DNA of 64,000 nucleotides, from assembly GCF_003609635.1 (NCBI RefSeq), contig NZ_MCIA01000003.1, forward strand, positions 62,001 to 126,000, in the 5' to 3' direction. Below the pieces are notes generated by a model. The model saw only the letters and a program-made list of their open reading frames with translations. It made no database searches and had not been told where the DNA came from. Shown here one piece after another: positions 47,006-55,155 of the stretch. This stretch comes from Lacrimispora algidixylanolytica (GTDB lineage: Bacteria; Bacillota; Clostridia; Lachnospirales; Lachnospiraceae). Numbering within the stretch: the first letter of the stretch is position 1; every line of letters begins with the position of its first letter. A program made the position numbers and the translations under genes.

Positions 47006-47980
47006 ATGGCCACAATTAAAGAAATTTCACAACTTGCGGAGGTTTCCATTACAACCGTATCTAGGGTGCTGAATCAAGATGAAACCATCGTGGTCAGCCC
47101 GGAAGTGAAAAAAAGGATATTTAAAATTGCCCACGAATTAAAATATGTCCCACCCAGGATGCGTCATACGCAGAAAAAAAGAGAGATTGTCATAGGCGTG
47201 GCTGACTGGCACATTATTCGTAAGGATCGGACAAACATCAGGCTTTCCTCTCTGGACTTAATCGTAAAGTCCATGACAGGAAACAGTGAGGTAAGGTTTG
47301 AACGCATGGATAAGGGAACGCCTGGACAGTACGACGGGATCATGGCATTTGGTGTGTTTTCTGAACAAGAGATGGAGTCTCTTCGGATGCAAAGCTATGC
47401 CATCGTATTTATCAATTCCGATCCAAAGGATTATGAATATGACAGTATCGTAATGGATTTTAACAAAGGAATCCATGAAATGTTATCTTATCTTGTGGAT
47501 CAGAAGAAATACTTAAATGTCGGCTACATAGGAGGTCTTTATGACGAAGGTCAGGTAAAGATCGGTTACCGCAGACTTGAGGGCATCAAAGCAGCTTTTA
47601 CCCAGAGGGGATTGTATGAAGATCAGTATTTCTTCCTGGGAGATATCAGTAAGGAAAGCGGTTATGAGCTTGCAAAGAAAGCGGTGGAATCCGGAAACTT
47701 ACCAGAAGCGGTGCTTTTAGGAAGCGAGGAAGTGGCAGAAGGAGCCCTAGAGGCTTTTTACGATGCCGGGCTTCGCATCCCAAAGGATATTGCAGTGGTA
47801 ATCTATAAGGATATTGAGACCTTAGAATCCAAATGGCCCACCTTTTCAAAGGTTCGTATGTTCCCAGATATTGTCTGGCAAACAGCCATTAAGCTTTTGC
47901 TTGAGCAGATTCGGGAAGGGCGAAAGGACAATATGACGATTTTTCTTCCGACCAAGCTGGAGGTCGGAGACAGTGCGTAA
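47006..47980 (+). CDS. LacI family transcriptional regulator
   Basis: 324 residues. The N-terminal helix-turn-helix and hinge are typical: TIKEISQLAEVSITTVSRVL, then KYVPPRM. The remainder is a periplasmic-binding-like ligand domain (VIGVADWHII, GYIGGLYDEGQ, PKDIAVVIYKD). ATG 47006 follows GGTGAGG. It heads an operon with a phosphonate-type ABC transporter, so it probably senses that ligand or a sugar-phosphate derivative. Confidence 0.92.
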   Translation: MATIKEISQLAEVSITTVSRVLNQDETIVVSPEVKKRIFKIAHELKYVPPRMRHTQKKREIVIGVADWHIIRKDRTNIRLSSLDLIVKSMTGNSEVRFERMDKGTPGQYDGIMAFGVFSEQEMESLRMQSYAIVFINSDPKDYEYDSIVMDFNKGIHEMLSYLVDQKKYLNVGYIGGLYDEGQVKIGYRRLEGIKAAFTQRGLYEDQYFFLGDISKESGYELAKKAVESGNLPEAVLLGSEEVAEGALEAFYDAGLRIPKDIAVVIYKDIETLESKWPTFSKVRMFPDIVWQTAIKLLLEQIREGRKDNMTIFLPTKLEVGDSA

Positions 47981-48027
47981 GGCGTAAAACAAGAGAACCG
48001 ATGAACCACACGAAAAAGGAGAGCAGT

Positions 48028-49131
48028 ATGAAAAAAACAGTTTCTGTATTAATGGCAGCAGCACTCTGTGCAACAATGATCGGAGGATGTTCCGGTAGCA
48101 GCAAACAGGCAGGTGCAACCACTGCAGCAGCTTCTAAGGGAGCAGAAAGTTCCGCAAATACAGGTGAGACAACTAAGGCTGAGAACAAAAAAGTAGACAA
48201 GTTAAACGTATACTTTGTACCTTCCAGAGAGCCTCAGGAAATCGTAACCGCAACAGAGCCGTTAAAAGACATGCTTAAGACAGAGCTTTCAAAAGAAGGT
48301 TATGATATTGGTGAAGTAGTAATCACGGTTGGTACCAGCTACGAAGCAGTAGGAGAAGCTCTTTCCGCAGGAACTGCAGATATTGGTCTTATCCCTGGAG
48401 GAACCTATGTCCTTTACGATGATGGCGCAGATGTGATTCTGACTGCAACCAGAGATGGTTTAAGCAAGAACTCCGACGTGGCAAAAGACTGGAATGATGG
48501 AAAAGCAACTGAGGCTACCAAAGAGCAGGCAACTTCTTACCGTTCTCTCATCATTACAGGTCCTTCTGAAAAAGGACAGGCACTTGCGAAAAAGATCAAC
48601 AGTGGCGAAGCTCTTACTTTTGAAGATTTAGATGGAGCAAACTGGAGCGTTATGTCTTCCTCCTCCCCAGCAGGATACATTTACCCTTCCTTATGGCTTC
48701 AGGAAAATTTCCAGAAGAATATTTTAAATCTCTCTCATGCAGTTCAGTCTGATTCTTACGGTAGTGCATTTGCAAGACTTGCTTCCGGACAGATAGATGT
48801 TCTTTGTACCTACGCCGATGCACGTAGAGATTACGAGGAGAAATGGAAAGCAGAGTATAACAGAAGCGGATCCATCTGGGAAGAGACCAGTGTCCTTGGT
48901 GTGACCCCTCCAATCTTTAATGATACAGTCAGTGTAAGCAAGACTTCAAAGATCATGGATGATGATTTTAAGAAGGCAGTTTCCAATGCATTCATTAACA
49001 TTGGCAAGACAGAAGATGGCCAGAAGGTTATCGCTATCTACAGCCATAAGGGATATCAGGAAGCAAAGAGCGCTGATTATGATAACGAGCGCAAAGCACA
49101 GAAGATGATTAAGGAATTAAACGCAAAATAA
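48028..49131 (+). CDS. phnD: Phosphate/phosphonate-type ABC binding lipoprotein, PhnD-like
   Basis: 367 residues from ATG 48028, after AAAAGGAGAG. The lipobox is CATMIGGC (Cys21), then a Ser/Ala/Thr linker. VYFVPSREPQEIVTATEPL and AGTADIGLIPGGTYVLY are PhnD-type; GSAFARLASGQIDVLCTYAD is the second lobe. PhnD proteins bind phosphonates or phosphite, but paralogues bind other phosphorylated compounds. An attenuator hairpin follows. Confidence 0.85.
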   Translation: MKKTVSVLMAAALCATMIGGCSGSSKQAGATTAAASKGAESSANTGETTKAENKKVDKLNVYFVPSREPQEIVTATEPLKDMLKTELSKEGYDIGEVVITVGTSYEAVGEALSAGTADIGLIPGGTYVLYDDGADVILTATRDGLSKNSDVAKDWNDGKATEATKEQATSYRSLIITGPSEKGQALAKKINSGEALTFEDLDGANWSVMSSSSPAGYIYPSLWLQENFQKNILNLSHAVQSDSYGSAFARLASGQIDVLCTYADARRDYEEKWKAEYNRSGSIWEETSVLGVTPPIFNDTVSVSKTSKIMDDDFKKAVSNAFINIGKTEDGQKVIAIYSHKGYQEAKSADYDNERKAQKMIKELNAK

Positions 49132-49147
49132 ATAAAACATACAGGCT

Positions 49148-49187
49148 GCGGGGGCGTCGTAAGGGGTAACAATTGCGGCGCCCTCGC
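49148..49187 (+). terminator. Internal attenuator between phnD and phnC
   Basis: GCGGGGGCGTCGT (49148-49160) pairs with GCGGCGCCCTCGC (49175-49187), with a short T-containing tract after. It probably lowers expression of the transporter genes relative to the binding protein. Confidence 0.6.
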
Positions 49188-49214
49188 TCTTTGTGCATGG
49201 AAATGAGGAAAAGT

Positions 49215-49970
49215 ATGATTGAATTTAATCACGTAAGCAAAAAATATCCCAACGGGTTTGAGGCTTTAAAAGATATAAACTTAACCATTGAGCAGGGAGA
49301 ATTCGTGGCGATCATCGGTTTATCCGGTGCGGGAAAGTCTACCCTTTTACGTACCATTAACCGTATGCATGACATTACAGAAGGAAGTCTTACGGTAGAC
49401 GGCACGGATGTCATGCAGTTAAGGGGTGGGCAGCTTCGCAAATTTCGAAGAAAGATCGGTATGATCTTCCAGTCCTTTAACCTGGTAACTAGAACCAGAG
49501 TCATTAATAACGTCCTCATGTCAAAGGTGCCTGATCTTTCTTTCCCTAGGGCCTTGTTTGGCGCTTATCCGAAAGAAGACAAATTGGAAGCCCTGGAGGC
49601 ACTTGATAAGGTTGGAATTCTTGATAAGGCATTCGTCCGTGCAGATCAGCTTTCTGGCGGTCAGCAGCAAAGAGTAGCTCTTGCAAGAACCCTCGCTCAA
49701 AACCCTCAGATCATTCTGGCTGATGAGCCAGTGGCCTCTCTTGATCCTGTAACCGCAAAACAGGTCATGGGAGATTTCCATAGAATCAATAAGGACATGA
49801 ATATTACCATTTTACTGAACATTCATCACGTTGACTTAGCACTCCAGTACGCTAGTCGTGTGGTAGGCATAAGATCAGGAGAAATCGTATACGATGGTCC
49901 CACTACTGAGGTAACAGAGGAAATCTTAAATGAGATCTATGAAGGAAAGCAAAAGGAGGTCGAAGGATGA
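49215..49970 (+). CDS. phnC: Phosphonate-type ABC transporter ATP-binding protein
   Basis: 251 residues from ATG 49215, after GAGGAAAAG. Walker A GLSGAGKST, signature LSGGQQQRVALAR, Walker B IILADEPVASLD, switch His in NIHHVDLA. It is close to PhnC. Its TGA overlaps the next ATG by four bases. Confidence 0.93.
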   Translation: MIEFNHVSKKYPNGFEALKDINLTIEQGEFVAIIGLSGAGKSTLLRTINRMHDITEGSLTVDGTDVMQLRGGQLRKFRRKIGMIFQSFNLVTRTRVINNVLMSKVPDLSFPRALFGAYPKEDKLEALEALDKVGILDKAFVRADQLSGGQQQRVALARTLAQNPQIILADEPVASLDPVTAKQVMGDFHRINKDMNITILLNIHHVDLALQYASRVVGIRSGEIVYDGPTTEVTEEILNEIYEGKQKEVEG

Positions 49971-50788
49971 GTGTATATGACAAGATATTTCCTCCCACGA
50001 AAATGGAATTGTCCAATGGGAAAACTGTCTTTAAGCCTGCGTCCAGACTTCCTCTTGTTGCGCTGATTGTTCTGCTCTTTACAGCACTTTCTGTGAAAAT
50101 CACTGGTTTTGACCTGGGAGTTTTAAAAGAAAGAGGACACCAGTTTTTTGTCATCCTTGGAATGATGATTCCACCAGCATTTTCCTACAGTTCTCAGGTA
50201 TGGGAGCCCCTCTTTGATACCCTTAAGATGTCCCTTCTGGGTACCGTAGTGGGAGCTGTTACTGTCATACCATTTGCCATGGCTGCTTCTACTAATGTGA
50301 TTCGAAATCCAATCTTAGTTGGTGTGGTAAGACTGTTCTTGAGCATTGTAAGAACCCTTCCTACTCTAGTAACGGCTCTGATTGCTACCTATGTATTTGG
50401 TCTTGGAACACTGGCAGGAACCACTGCAATTGGTGTGTTTACCTTTGCCTATATGGGGAAAATCCTCTATGAAGAGATAGAAACTGTGGATATGGGAGCG
50501 TTTGAAGCCATGGAGGCCATTGGAGCCACAAAGGTAAGAGCCTTTGTTAGTGCCATTATTCCTCAGGTTCTTCCGTCTTATATCTCAAATGGATTGTTCT
50601 GCTTTGAAGGAAATGTCCGTTATGCTGCCATCTTAGGTTACGTGGGAGCAGGTGGTCTTGGCTTAATTTTAAATGAAAAGCTTGGCTGGAGAGAGTATCC
50701 CAGCGTTGGCATGATCTTAATCATGCTATTTGTAACCGTATTTCTCATTGAGACGGTAAGTCGTTATTGCCGCAAAAAACTGGTATAG
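49967..50788 (+). CDS. phnE: Phosphonate-type ABC transporter permease 1
   Basis: 273 residues with six hydrophobic segments. The EAA loop is MGAFEAMEAIGATKVRAF followed by IIPQVLP, and ILGYVGAGGLGLIL is the PhnE C-terminal signature. Overlaps phnC; thirteen bases to the next permease. Confidence 0.92.
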   Translation: MSVYDKIFPPTKMELSNGKTVFKPASRLPLVALIVLLFTALSVKITGFDLGVLKERGHQFFVILGMMIPPAFSYSSQVWEPLFDTLKMSLLGTVVGAVTVIPFAMAASTNVIRNPILVGVVRLFLSIVRTLPTLVTALIATYVFGLGTLAGTTAIGVFTFAYMGKILYEEIETVDMGAFEAMEAIGATKVRAFVSAIIPQVLPSYISNGLFCFEGNVRYAAILGYVGAGGLGLILNEKLGWREYPSVGMILIMLFVTVFLIETVSRYCRKKLV

Positions 50789-50800
50789 GAGGGCGTTAAA

Positions 50801-51610
50801 ATGAACAAACAAATAGAAAAAGCATACGCCGACCGACCAAAGAATACGGTCTATCAGATAACCGTGTCTGTCATTGTTCTGGCGTGTATCTTATGGTCTG
50901 GCTCTGCAGTTGAGATATCAAAGGGAGGATTTTCCGGCCTTCAGATCGCAGGAAATATCTTAAATGGGATACTTCACCCAGAACCTAAGCTATTATTTAA
51001 TTTAACCATACAGGGAGTTCCGTATCTCCTTCTTGAAACTGTTTGCATTGCATTTTTAGGAACGTTGGTTGGCTCGGTTTTAGCCATTCCACTTTCCTTT
51101 TTATCCGCTTCCAATCTGATGCCTGGGCCAATTGCTTTCATAGGTAGATTGATCATTATGGCCATTCGTACCATACCTGCTTTTGTGTATGGTCTAATGT
51201 TTATCCGTGTTAGTGGACCAGGCGCATTTACAGGACTTTTGACCATGTCTGTTTGCTCCATCGGAATGGTATCGAAGATGTACATAGAAGCCATTGAGGA
51301 TTTAGATACCAGGATCTTAGAGTCCTTAGATGCTTGCGGATGCAATACATTACAGAAGATTCGCTACGGCATTCTTCCTCAGCTTATTCCAAATTTTGCT
51401 TCCACGGTTATTTACCGGTTTGACATTAATTTACGAGATGCTACGGTACTTGGATTGGTAGGAGCGGGTGGTATTGGTGCGCCTTTGATCTTTGCCATGA
51501 ATGCTTATCGGTGGAATGAGGCGGGATCCATCTTAGTGGGACTTGTGATCTTAGTTCTTTTGGTGGAATATATCTCCACAAAAATCCGCGTAAAGCTGGC
51601 TAGGGGGTAA
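50801..51610 (+). CDS. phnE: Phosphonate-type ABC transporter permease 2
   Basis: 269 residues, paralogue of the preceding permease. EAA loop DTRILESLDACGCNTLQK, then GILPQLIPNFA; VLGLVGAGGIGAPL near the end. ATG 50801 follows TAGGAGGGCG. Two permeases imply a heterodimeric channel. Confidence 0.92.
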   Translation: MNKQIEKAYADRPKNTVYQITVSVIVLACILWSGSAVEISKGGFSGLQIAGNILNGILHPEPKLLFNLTIQGVPYLLLETVCIAFLGTLVGSVLAIPLSFLSASNLMPGPIAFIGRLIIMAIRTIPAFVYGLMFIRVSGPGAFTGLLTMSVCSIGMVSKMYIEAIEDLDTRILESLDACGCNTLQKIRYGILPQLIPNFASTVIYRFDINLRDATVLGLVGAGGIGAPLIFAMNAYRWNEAGSILVGLVILVLLVEYISTKIRVKLARG

Positions 51611-51614
51611 ATTT

Positions 51615-53135
51615 ATGAAAAGACATGCAACCATTTATTATACCTCAGATGTCCATGGATTTTTATTTCCAACCTCTTATGGAGATAAAGAAGTAAAGGC
51701 CATGGGACTTCTAAACTGTGTTTCCAACTTTAAAAAAGATAGCAATACCTTAATCTTCGATGGGGGCGATACGTTGCAAGGTTCCCCCATGGCATCCTAC
51801 ATCACAGTACAAGGAGGAGAACTCCTTGAGTCAGAACCCCTTGCTCTTGTATATAATAAAGCAGGGTATGATGCTGTGGTTCCGGGAAATCATGACTTTA
51901 ACTTTGGTTATGAACGTCTGTCCCATTATTACAATGCCCTTAAAGGAGTCTGTCTTTGCGCCAATGTGGAAGATCCAAAGAATGAGCTAAAGCTTACAAA
52001 CAGCCAGGTCTTTACTCTGGGAAATGGGCTGCGTATCGGAGTAACAGGTGTTGTTACGGATTATGTGAACGTTTGGGAAAATCCGGAGCATATTAAGGAT
52101 ATTCAGATTACAGAGGCTTTTCAGGCGGCAAAGAAAGAACTGTCTCTCCTAAAGGATCAGTGCGATGTAACGGTCTGCATCTATCATGGTGGTTATGAAT
52201 GCGATCTGATAACCGGTGAAGTTTTAAGCACCAGCGGTGAAAATGTAGGCTACCGCATCTTAAAAGAGCTGGATTACGATATCCTACTTACGGCTCATCA
52301 GCATATGCCTGTCTCAGGAAGGGATCTTTTTGGAACCCATACCTTGCAGGTGATGCCCAATGCGGTACAGTATGCAAAGATTGATATCACAGCCTCAGAG
52401 GGGAAACCCTTGGTGGAATCTATGATTTGCCCGGCAGGGGATCACCATGAGGTGAAACCATATGCTACCCTTCTTCCCTTGGAGGGAGAGGTACAAAAGT
52501 GGCTTGATGTGAGCATCGGAAGATTCAAGGAGCCAGTGTTAGAAAAGAGTAAACTTGATATGGCCATGTATGGCTCTGAAATTGCAGATTTCTTCAACCA
52601 GATACAGCTTGAATATACAGGGGCTGATATTTCTTGTGTAGGCCTTGGCAATACTCCCATGAGTCTACCGGAGCACGTGACTATGAGGGATCTGGTAAGA
52701 GTATATCCCTTTACAAATACCCTTGTGGTGATTTCTGTTGATGAAGCGGCTCTGAAAAAAGCCCTGGAGCGCTGCGCTGAATACTTTACAGTAAAGGATG
52801 GAATCATAGAGATTTCTGAGGTGTTCTTAAACCCTAAGGTGGAGCATTATAACTACGATTATTTCGCAGGGATCACCTATGAAGTAGATGTAAGAGAACC
52901 TGTAGGAAATCGGGTAAAGGAGATTCGCTTTGAGGGTAAGCCATTAAATGGCCGCAGCTTAAGCCTTTGCATGAGCGATTATAGAGCCAGCGGAACAGGG
53001 GGTTATGAAGTGTACAAAACCTGCCCAGTATTAAAGCGTTTGGGGGCGGAAGTACCTGAGCTTGCCCTGGATTATCTTAGAAAGCACCCTGTGGTTGAGA
53101 TTCAAAAAAAGGGGAGCATGGTCCTTCCTACGTAA
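51615..53135 (+). CDS. Bifunctional metallophosphatase/5'-nucleotidase, cytoplasmic
   Basis: 506 residues. The calcineurin-like metal motifs are TSDVHGFLFP (DxH), FDGGDTLQGSP, GNHDFNFG and TAHQHMPV. The C-terminal 5'-nucleotidase domain starts near residue 300 (LDMAMYGSEIADFFNQI) and has MRDLVRVYPFTNTLVV. No signal peptide or anchor, unlike secreted UshA homologues. It starts four bases after phnE2. Its place as the last gene of a Phn-type import operon suggests it dephosphorylates an imported nucleotide-like or cyclic phosphate compound (inference). Confidence 0.88.
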   Translation: MKRHATIYYTSDVHGFLFPTSYGDKEVKAMGLLNCVSNFKKDSNTLIFDGGDTLQGSPMASYITVQGGELLESEPLALVYNKAGYDAVVPGNHDFNFGYERLSHYYNALKGVCLCANVEDPKNELKLTNSQVFTLGNGLRIGVTGVVTDYVNVWENPEHIKDIQITEAFQAAKKELSLLKDQCDVTVCIYHGGYECDLITGEVLSTSGENVGYRILKELDYDILLTAHQHMPVSGRDLFGTHTLQVMPNAVQYAKIDITASEGKPLVESMICPAGDHHEVKPYATLLPLEGEVQKWLDVSIGRFKEPVLEKSKLDMAMYGSEIADFFNQIQLEYTGADISCVGLGNTPMSLPEHVTMRDLVRVYPFTNTLVVISVDEAALKKALERCAEYFTVKDGIIEISEVFLNPKVEHYNYDYFAGITYEVDVREPVGNRVKEIRFEGKPLNGRSLSLCMSDYRASGTGGYEVYKTCPVLKRLGAEVPELALDYLRKHPVVEIQKKGSMVLPT

Positions 53136-53191
53136 ATGGCTGTCCGCACCAAAATAACAAAAATATACCACTTTGGCTTTAAAAATTTTAC

Positions 53192-53220
53192 TTGACAAAA
53201 AAGCATTGATGCTTTAGTCT
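53192..53220 (+). promoter_or_regulatory. Promoter of the amtB operon
   Basis: TTGACA (53192-53197), 17-base spacer, TAGTCT (53215-53220). The spacer contains the dyad AAAGCATTGATGCTTT, a possible repressor site. Confidence 0.6.
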
Positions 53221-53261
53221 AGCTATATACTTTACAAAACGAAGTTAACAATCATTTTCAA

Positions 53262-53317
53262 GGCAAAGAAGCCATAACTATGTGCAGCGTCGCACAAGGT
53301 TATGGCTTAATTTTTTT
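53262..53317 (+). promoter_or_regulatory. Probable ANTAR-type two-hairpin antitermination leader of amtB
   Basis: Hairpin P1 is GGC-AAAGAA-GCC (53262-53273) and P2 is TGTGC-AGCGTC-GCACA (53281-53296). Both hexaloops have A at position 1 and G at position 4, as in known ANTAR substrates. The terminator AAGCCATAAC (53269-53278)/GTTATGGCTT (53299-53308) plus T7 uses the GCC of P1, so P1 and terminator are mutually exclusive. P1 has only three base pairs, the main weakness. The ANTAR protein is not in this window. Confidence 0.6.
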
Positions 53318-53345
53318 ACCCAAAATTAAGAAAGAGGTGCTTTTT

Positions 53346-54581
53346 ATGGATCACGGAGATATTTCATGGATGCTTATTTGTTCTGCTCTCGTATTTATCA
53401 TGACCCCGGGGCTGGCATTTTTTTACGGAGGTCTGGTAAAACGAAAAAATGTAGTAAATACCATTATGTCATCAGCCATTATGATGGGAGTTGGATCAAT
53501 TCTTTGGGTTTTGATCGGATTTTCCCTCTCCTTTAGTGGAGATATTGGAGGTGTCATCGGGAATCTTAACTGGTTCGGTCTTAACTTCGATACGTTTGCC
53601 GATACCACTCACCCTTATCCCAATACGCTGGTATTTGCAATCTTTCAGATGATGTTCGCAATCATTGCACCAGCCCTAATTACCGGAGCAGTGGCAGAGC
53701 GAATGAAGTTTACATCACTGGTAATTTTTGTGGCATTGTGGTCCATTATCGTGTATTATCCCCTTGCACACATGGTTTGGGGCGGTGGGTTCTTGTTCCA
53801 GATCGGTTCCGTTGATTTCGCAGGAGGAAACGTAGTTCATATCAGTTCTGGAGTGAGTGCACTGGTTCTGTCCTTCCTTCTTGGAAAACGAAGACACTTA
53901 GGGAAAGCACCGTATCACCCTCATAATGTTCCTTTTGTATTCCTGGGAGCAGCACTACTATGGTTTGGTTGGTTTGGTTTTAACGGAGGCAGCGCGCTGG
54001 CAGCCAATGAACTGGCAGCTCACGCATTCATGACAACCAATACAGCAGCAGCTTCCGCACTTCTTTCCTGGATTCTTATAGAAGTGATTAAAAACGGAAA
54101 ACCTACCCTGGTAGGAACTTCTACTGGCCTTGTTATCGGCCTGGTTGCCATTACTCCTGGTGCAGGATTTGTACCGATTTGGGCGGCTATCATCATCGGA
54201 GCATTGGTTAGTCCAATCTGCTATTACTTTATTAATGTAATCAAACCTAAGTTTGGATATGATGATGCACTTGACGTATTTGGATGCCACGGAATCGGTG
54301 GAATCTGGGGTGGCATTGCTACCGGTATCTTCGCAAACACAAAAATTAACGCATCAGCACCTTTTAATGGTCTTGTATACGGAGATGCCACCTTATTGGT
54401 CCGTCAGATTGCAGCCATTGTAATAACCATTATTATTGCCATCGTAGGGACTTTAATAGCAGCAAAAGTCGCTTCCCTGATCACTAAGGGCATTAAAGTA
54501 TCCAATAAGGATGAGATGATTGGCCTTGATGTATCAGAGCATGGGGAAACTGCTTATCCGGCATTTAATGGTATGGATTAA
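53346..54581 (+). CDS. amtB: Ammonium transporter
   Basis: 411 residues from ATG 53346, after AAAGAGGTG; an in-frame upstream ATG at 53280 lies inside the leader terminator and is rejected. Eleven hydrophobic segments. Signatures include MTPGLAFFYGGLVKRKN, HISSGVSALVLSFLLG and FDVFGCHG-like ALDVFGCHGIGGIWGG. It imports ammonium and is controlled by the PII protein encoded 18 bases downstream. Confidence 0.95.
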   Translation: MDHGDISWMLICSALVFIMTPGLAFFYGGLVKRKNVVNTIMSSAIMMGVGSILWVLIGFSLSFSGDIGGVIGNLNWFGLNFDTFADTTHPYPNTLVFAIFQMMFAIIAPALITGAVAERMKFTSLVIFVALWSIIVYYPLAHMVWGGGFLFQIGSVDFAGGNVVHISSGVSALVLSFLLGKRRHLGKAPYHPHNVPFVFLGAALLWFGWFGFNGGSALAANELAAHAFMTTNTAAASALLSWILIEVIKNGKPTLVGTSTGLVIGLVAITPGAGFVPIWAAIIIGALVSPICYYFINVIKPKFGYDDALDVFGCHGIGGIWGGIATGIFANTKINASAPFNGLVYGDATLLVRQIAAIVITIIIAIVGTLIAAKVASLITKGIKVSNKDEMIGLDVSEHGETAYPAFNGMD

Positions 54582-54599
54582 GAGAAGGGGGACGATCAC

Positions 54600-54941
54600 A
54601 TGAAGAAAATAGAAGCATTTATCCGGCCAGAAAAGCTGGAGGATATTAAAGATATTATGGAAGAGCAGAAGTTAAACGGCTTAAGCATCAGCCAGGTTAT
54701 GGGCTGTGGAAATCAGAAGGGCTGGACAGAATACGTCCGCGGTGCTGAAGTTGATTATAATTTCCTCACTAAAATTAAGTTAGAAATGGTAGTGGCTGAC
54801 GATCAGGTGGAAACAGTCATCAGCAGAATTACTCAAAAAGCTTATACCGGAGAATATGGGGATGGGAAGATCTTTATATCGGATATTCAGGATGCGGTTC
54901 GCATTCGTACCGGAGAGCGCGGGGAAGACGCAATTAAGTAG
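54600..54941 (+). CDS. glnK: PII nitrogen regulatory protein
   Basis: 113 residues with PII signatures: MKKIEAFIRPEKLEDI, the T-loop GCGNQKGWTEYVRGAEVDYN, and TGEYGDGKIFI. The residue at position 51, Tyr in E. coli GlnB/GlnK and the uridylylation site, is Val here, with Tyr at 45 and 53, so classical modification is doubtful. It probably gates AmtB according to 2-oxoglutarate and ATP/ADP. Start ATG follows AGAAGGGGG. Confidence 0.93.
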   Translation: MKKIEAFIRPEKLEDIKDIMEEQKLNGLSISQVMGCGNQKGWTEYVRGAEVDYNFLTKIKLEMVVADDQVETVISRITQKAYTGEYGDGKIFISDIQDAVRIRTGERGEDAIK

Positions 54942-54960
54942 TTTCTTCTATATATAATAG

Positions 54961-55000
54961 AGCAGTGGACTGGAGTTGTTACCAGACACTGCTTTTTTTG
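54961..55000 (+). terminator. Terminator of amtB-glnK
   Basis: AGCAGTG (54961-54967) pairs with CACTGCT (54987-54993), with an inner CTGG/CCAG helix and T7. Confidence 0.9.
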
Positions 55001-55080
55001 TAATATCGAAAATCATATTGGAACATACAAGTACCCTTCTAACCCATGAGTTCAGAAGTTAATGTTGTTTAAGCATGAAA

Positions 55081-55116
55081 AAACTCCCGCCAAACTCATT
55101 TTTTTTGTTTAGCGGG
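55081..55116 (-). terminator. Terminator of the minus-strand MATE gene
   Basis: CCCGC-C-AAAC pairs with GTTT-A-GCGGG. On the minus strand the stem is followed by AGTTTTTTC, consistent with an intrinsic terminator. Confidence 0.7.
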
Positions 55117-55155
55117 TATTATCCTATGGTTAATCCATATTAAAAAATGAATGTC

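Noticed and set aside
53280-53345. N-terminal extension of AmtB from ATG 53280
   Set aside because: It runs through the leader terminator and lacks a ribosome site; ATG 53346 has AGAGGTG and the normal Amt N-terminus.
54961-54993. RAT-like string TTGTTACCAGAC in the glnK terminator
   Set aside because: It lacks the GCAGGC half and sits inside a plain terminator after the last gene, so the likeness to the 9993 site is probably chance.
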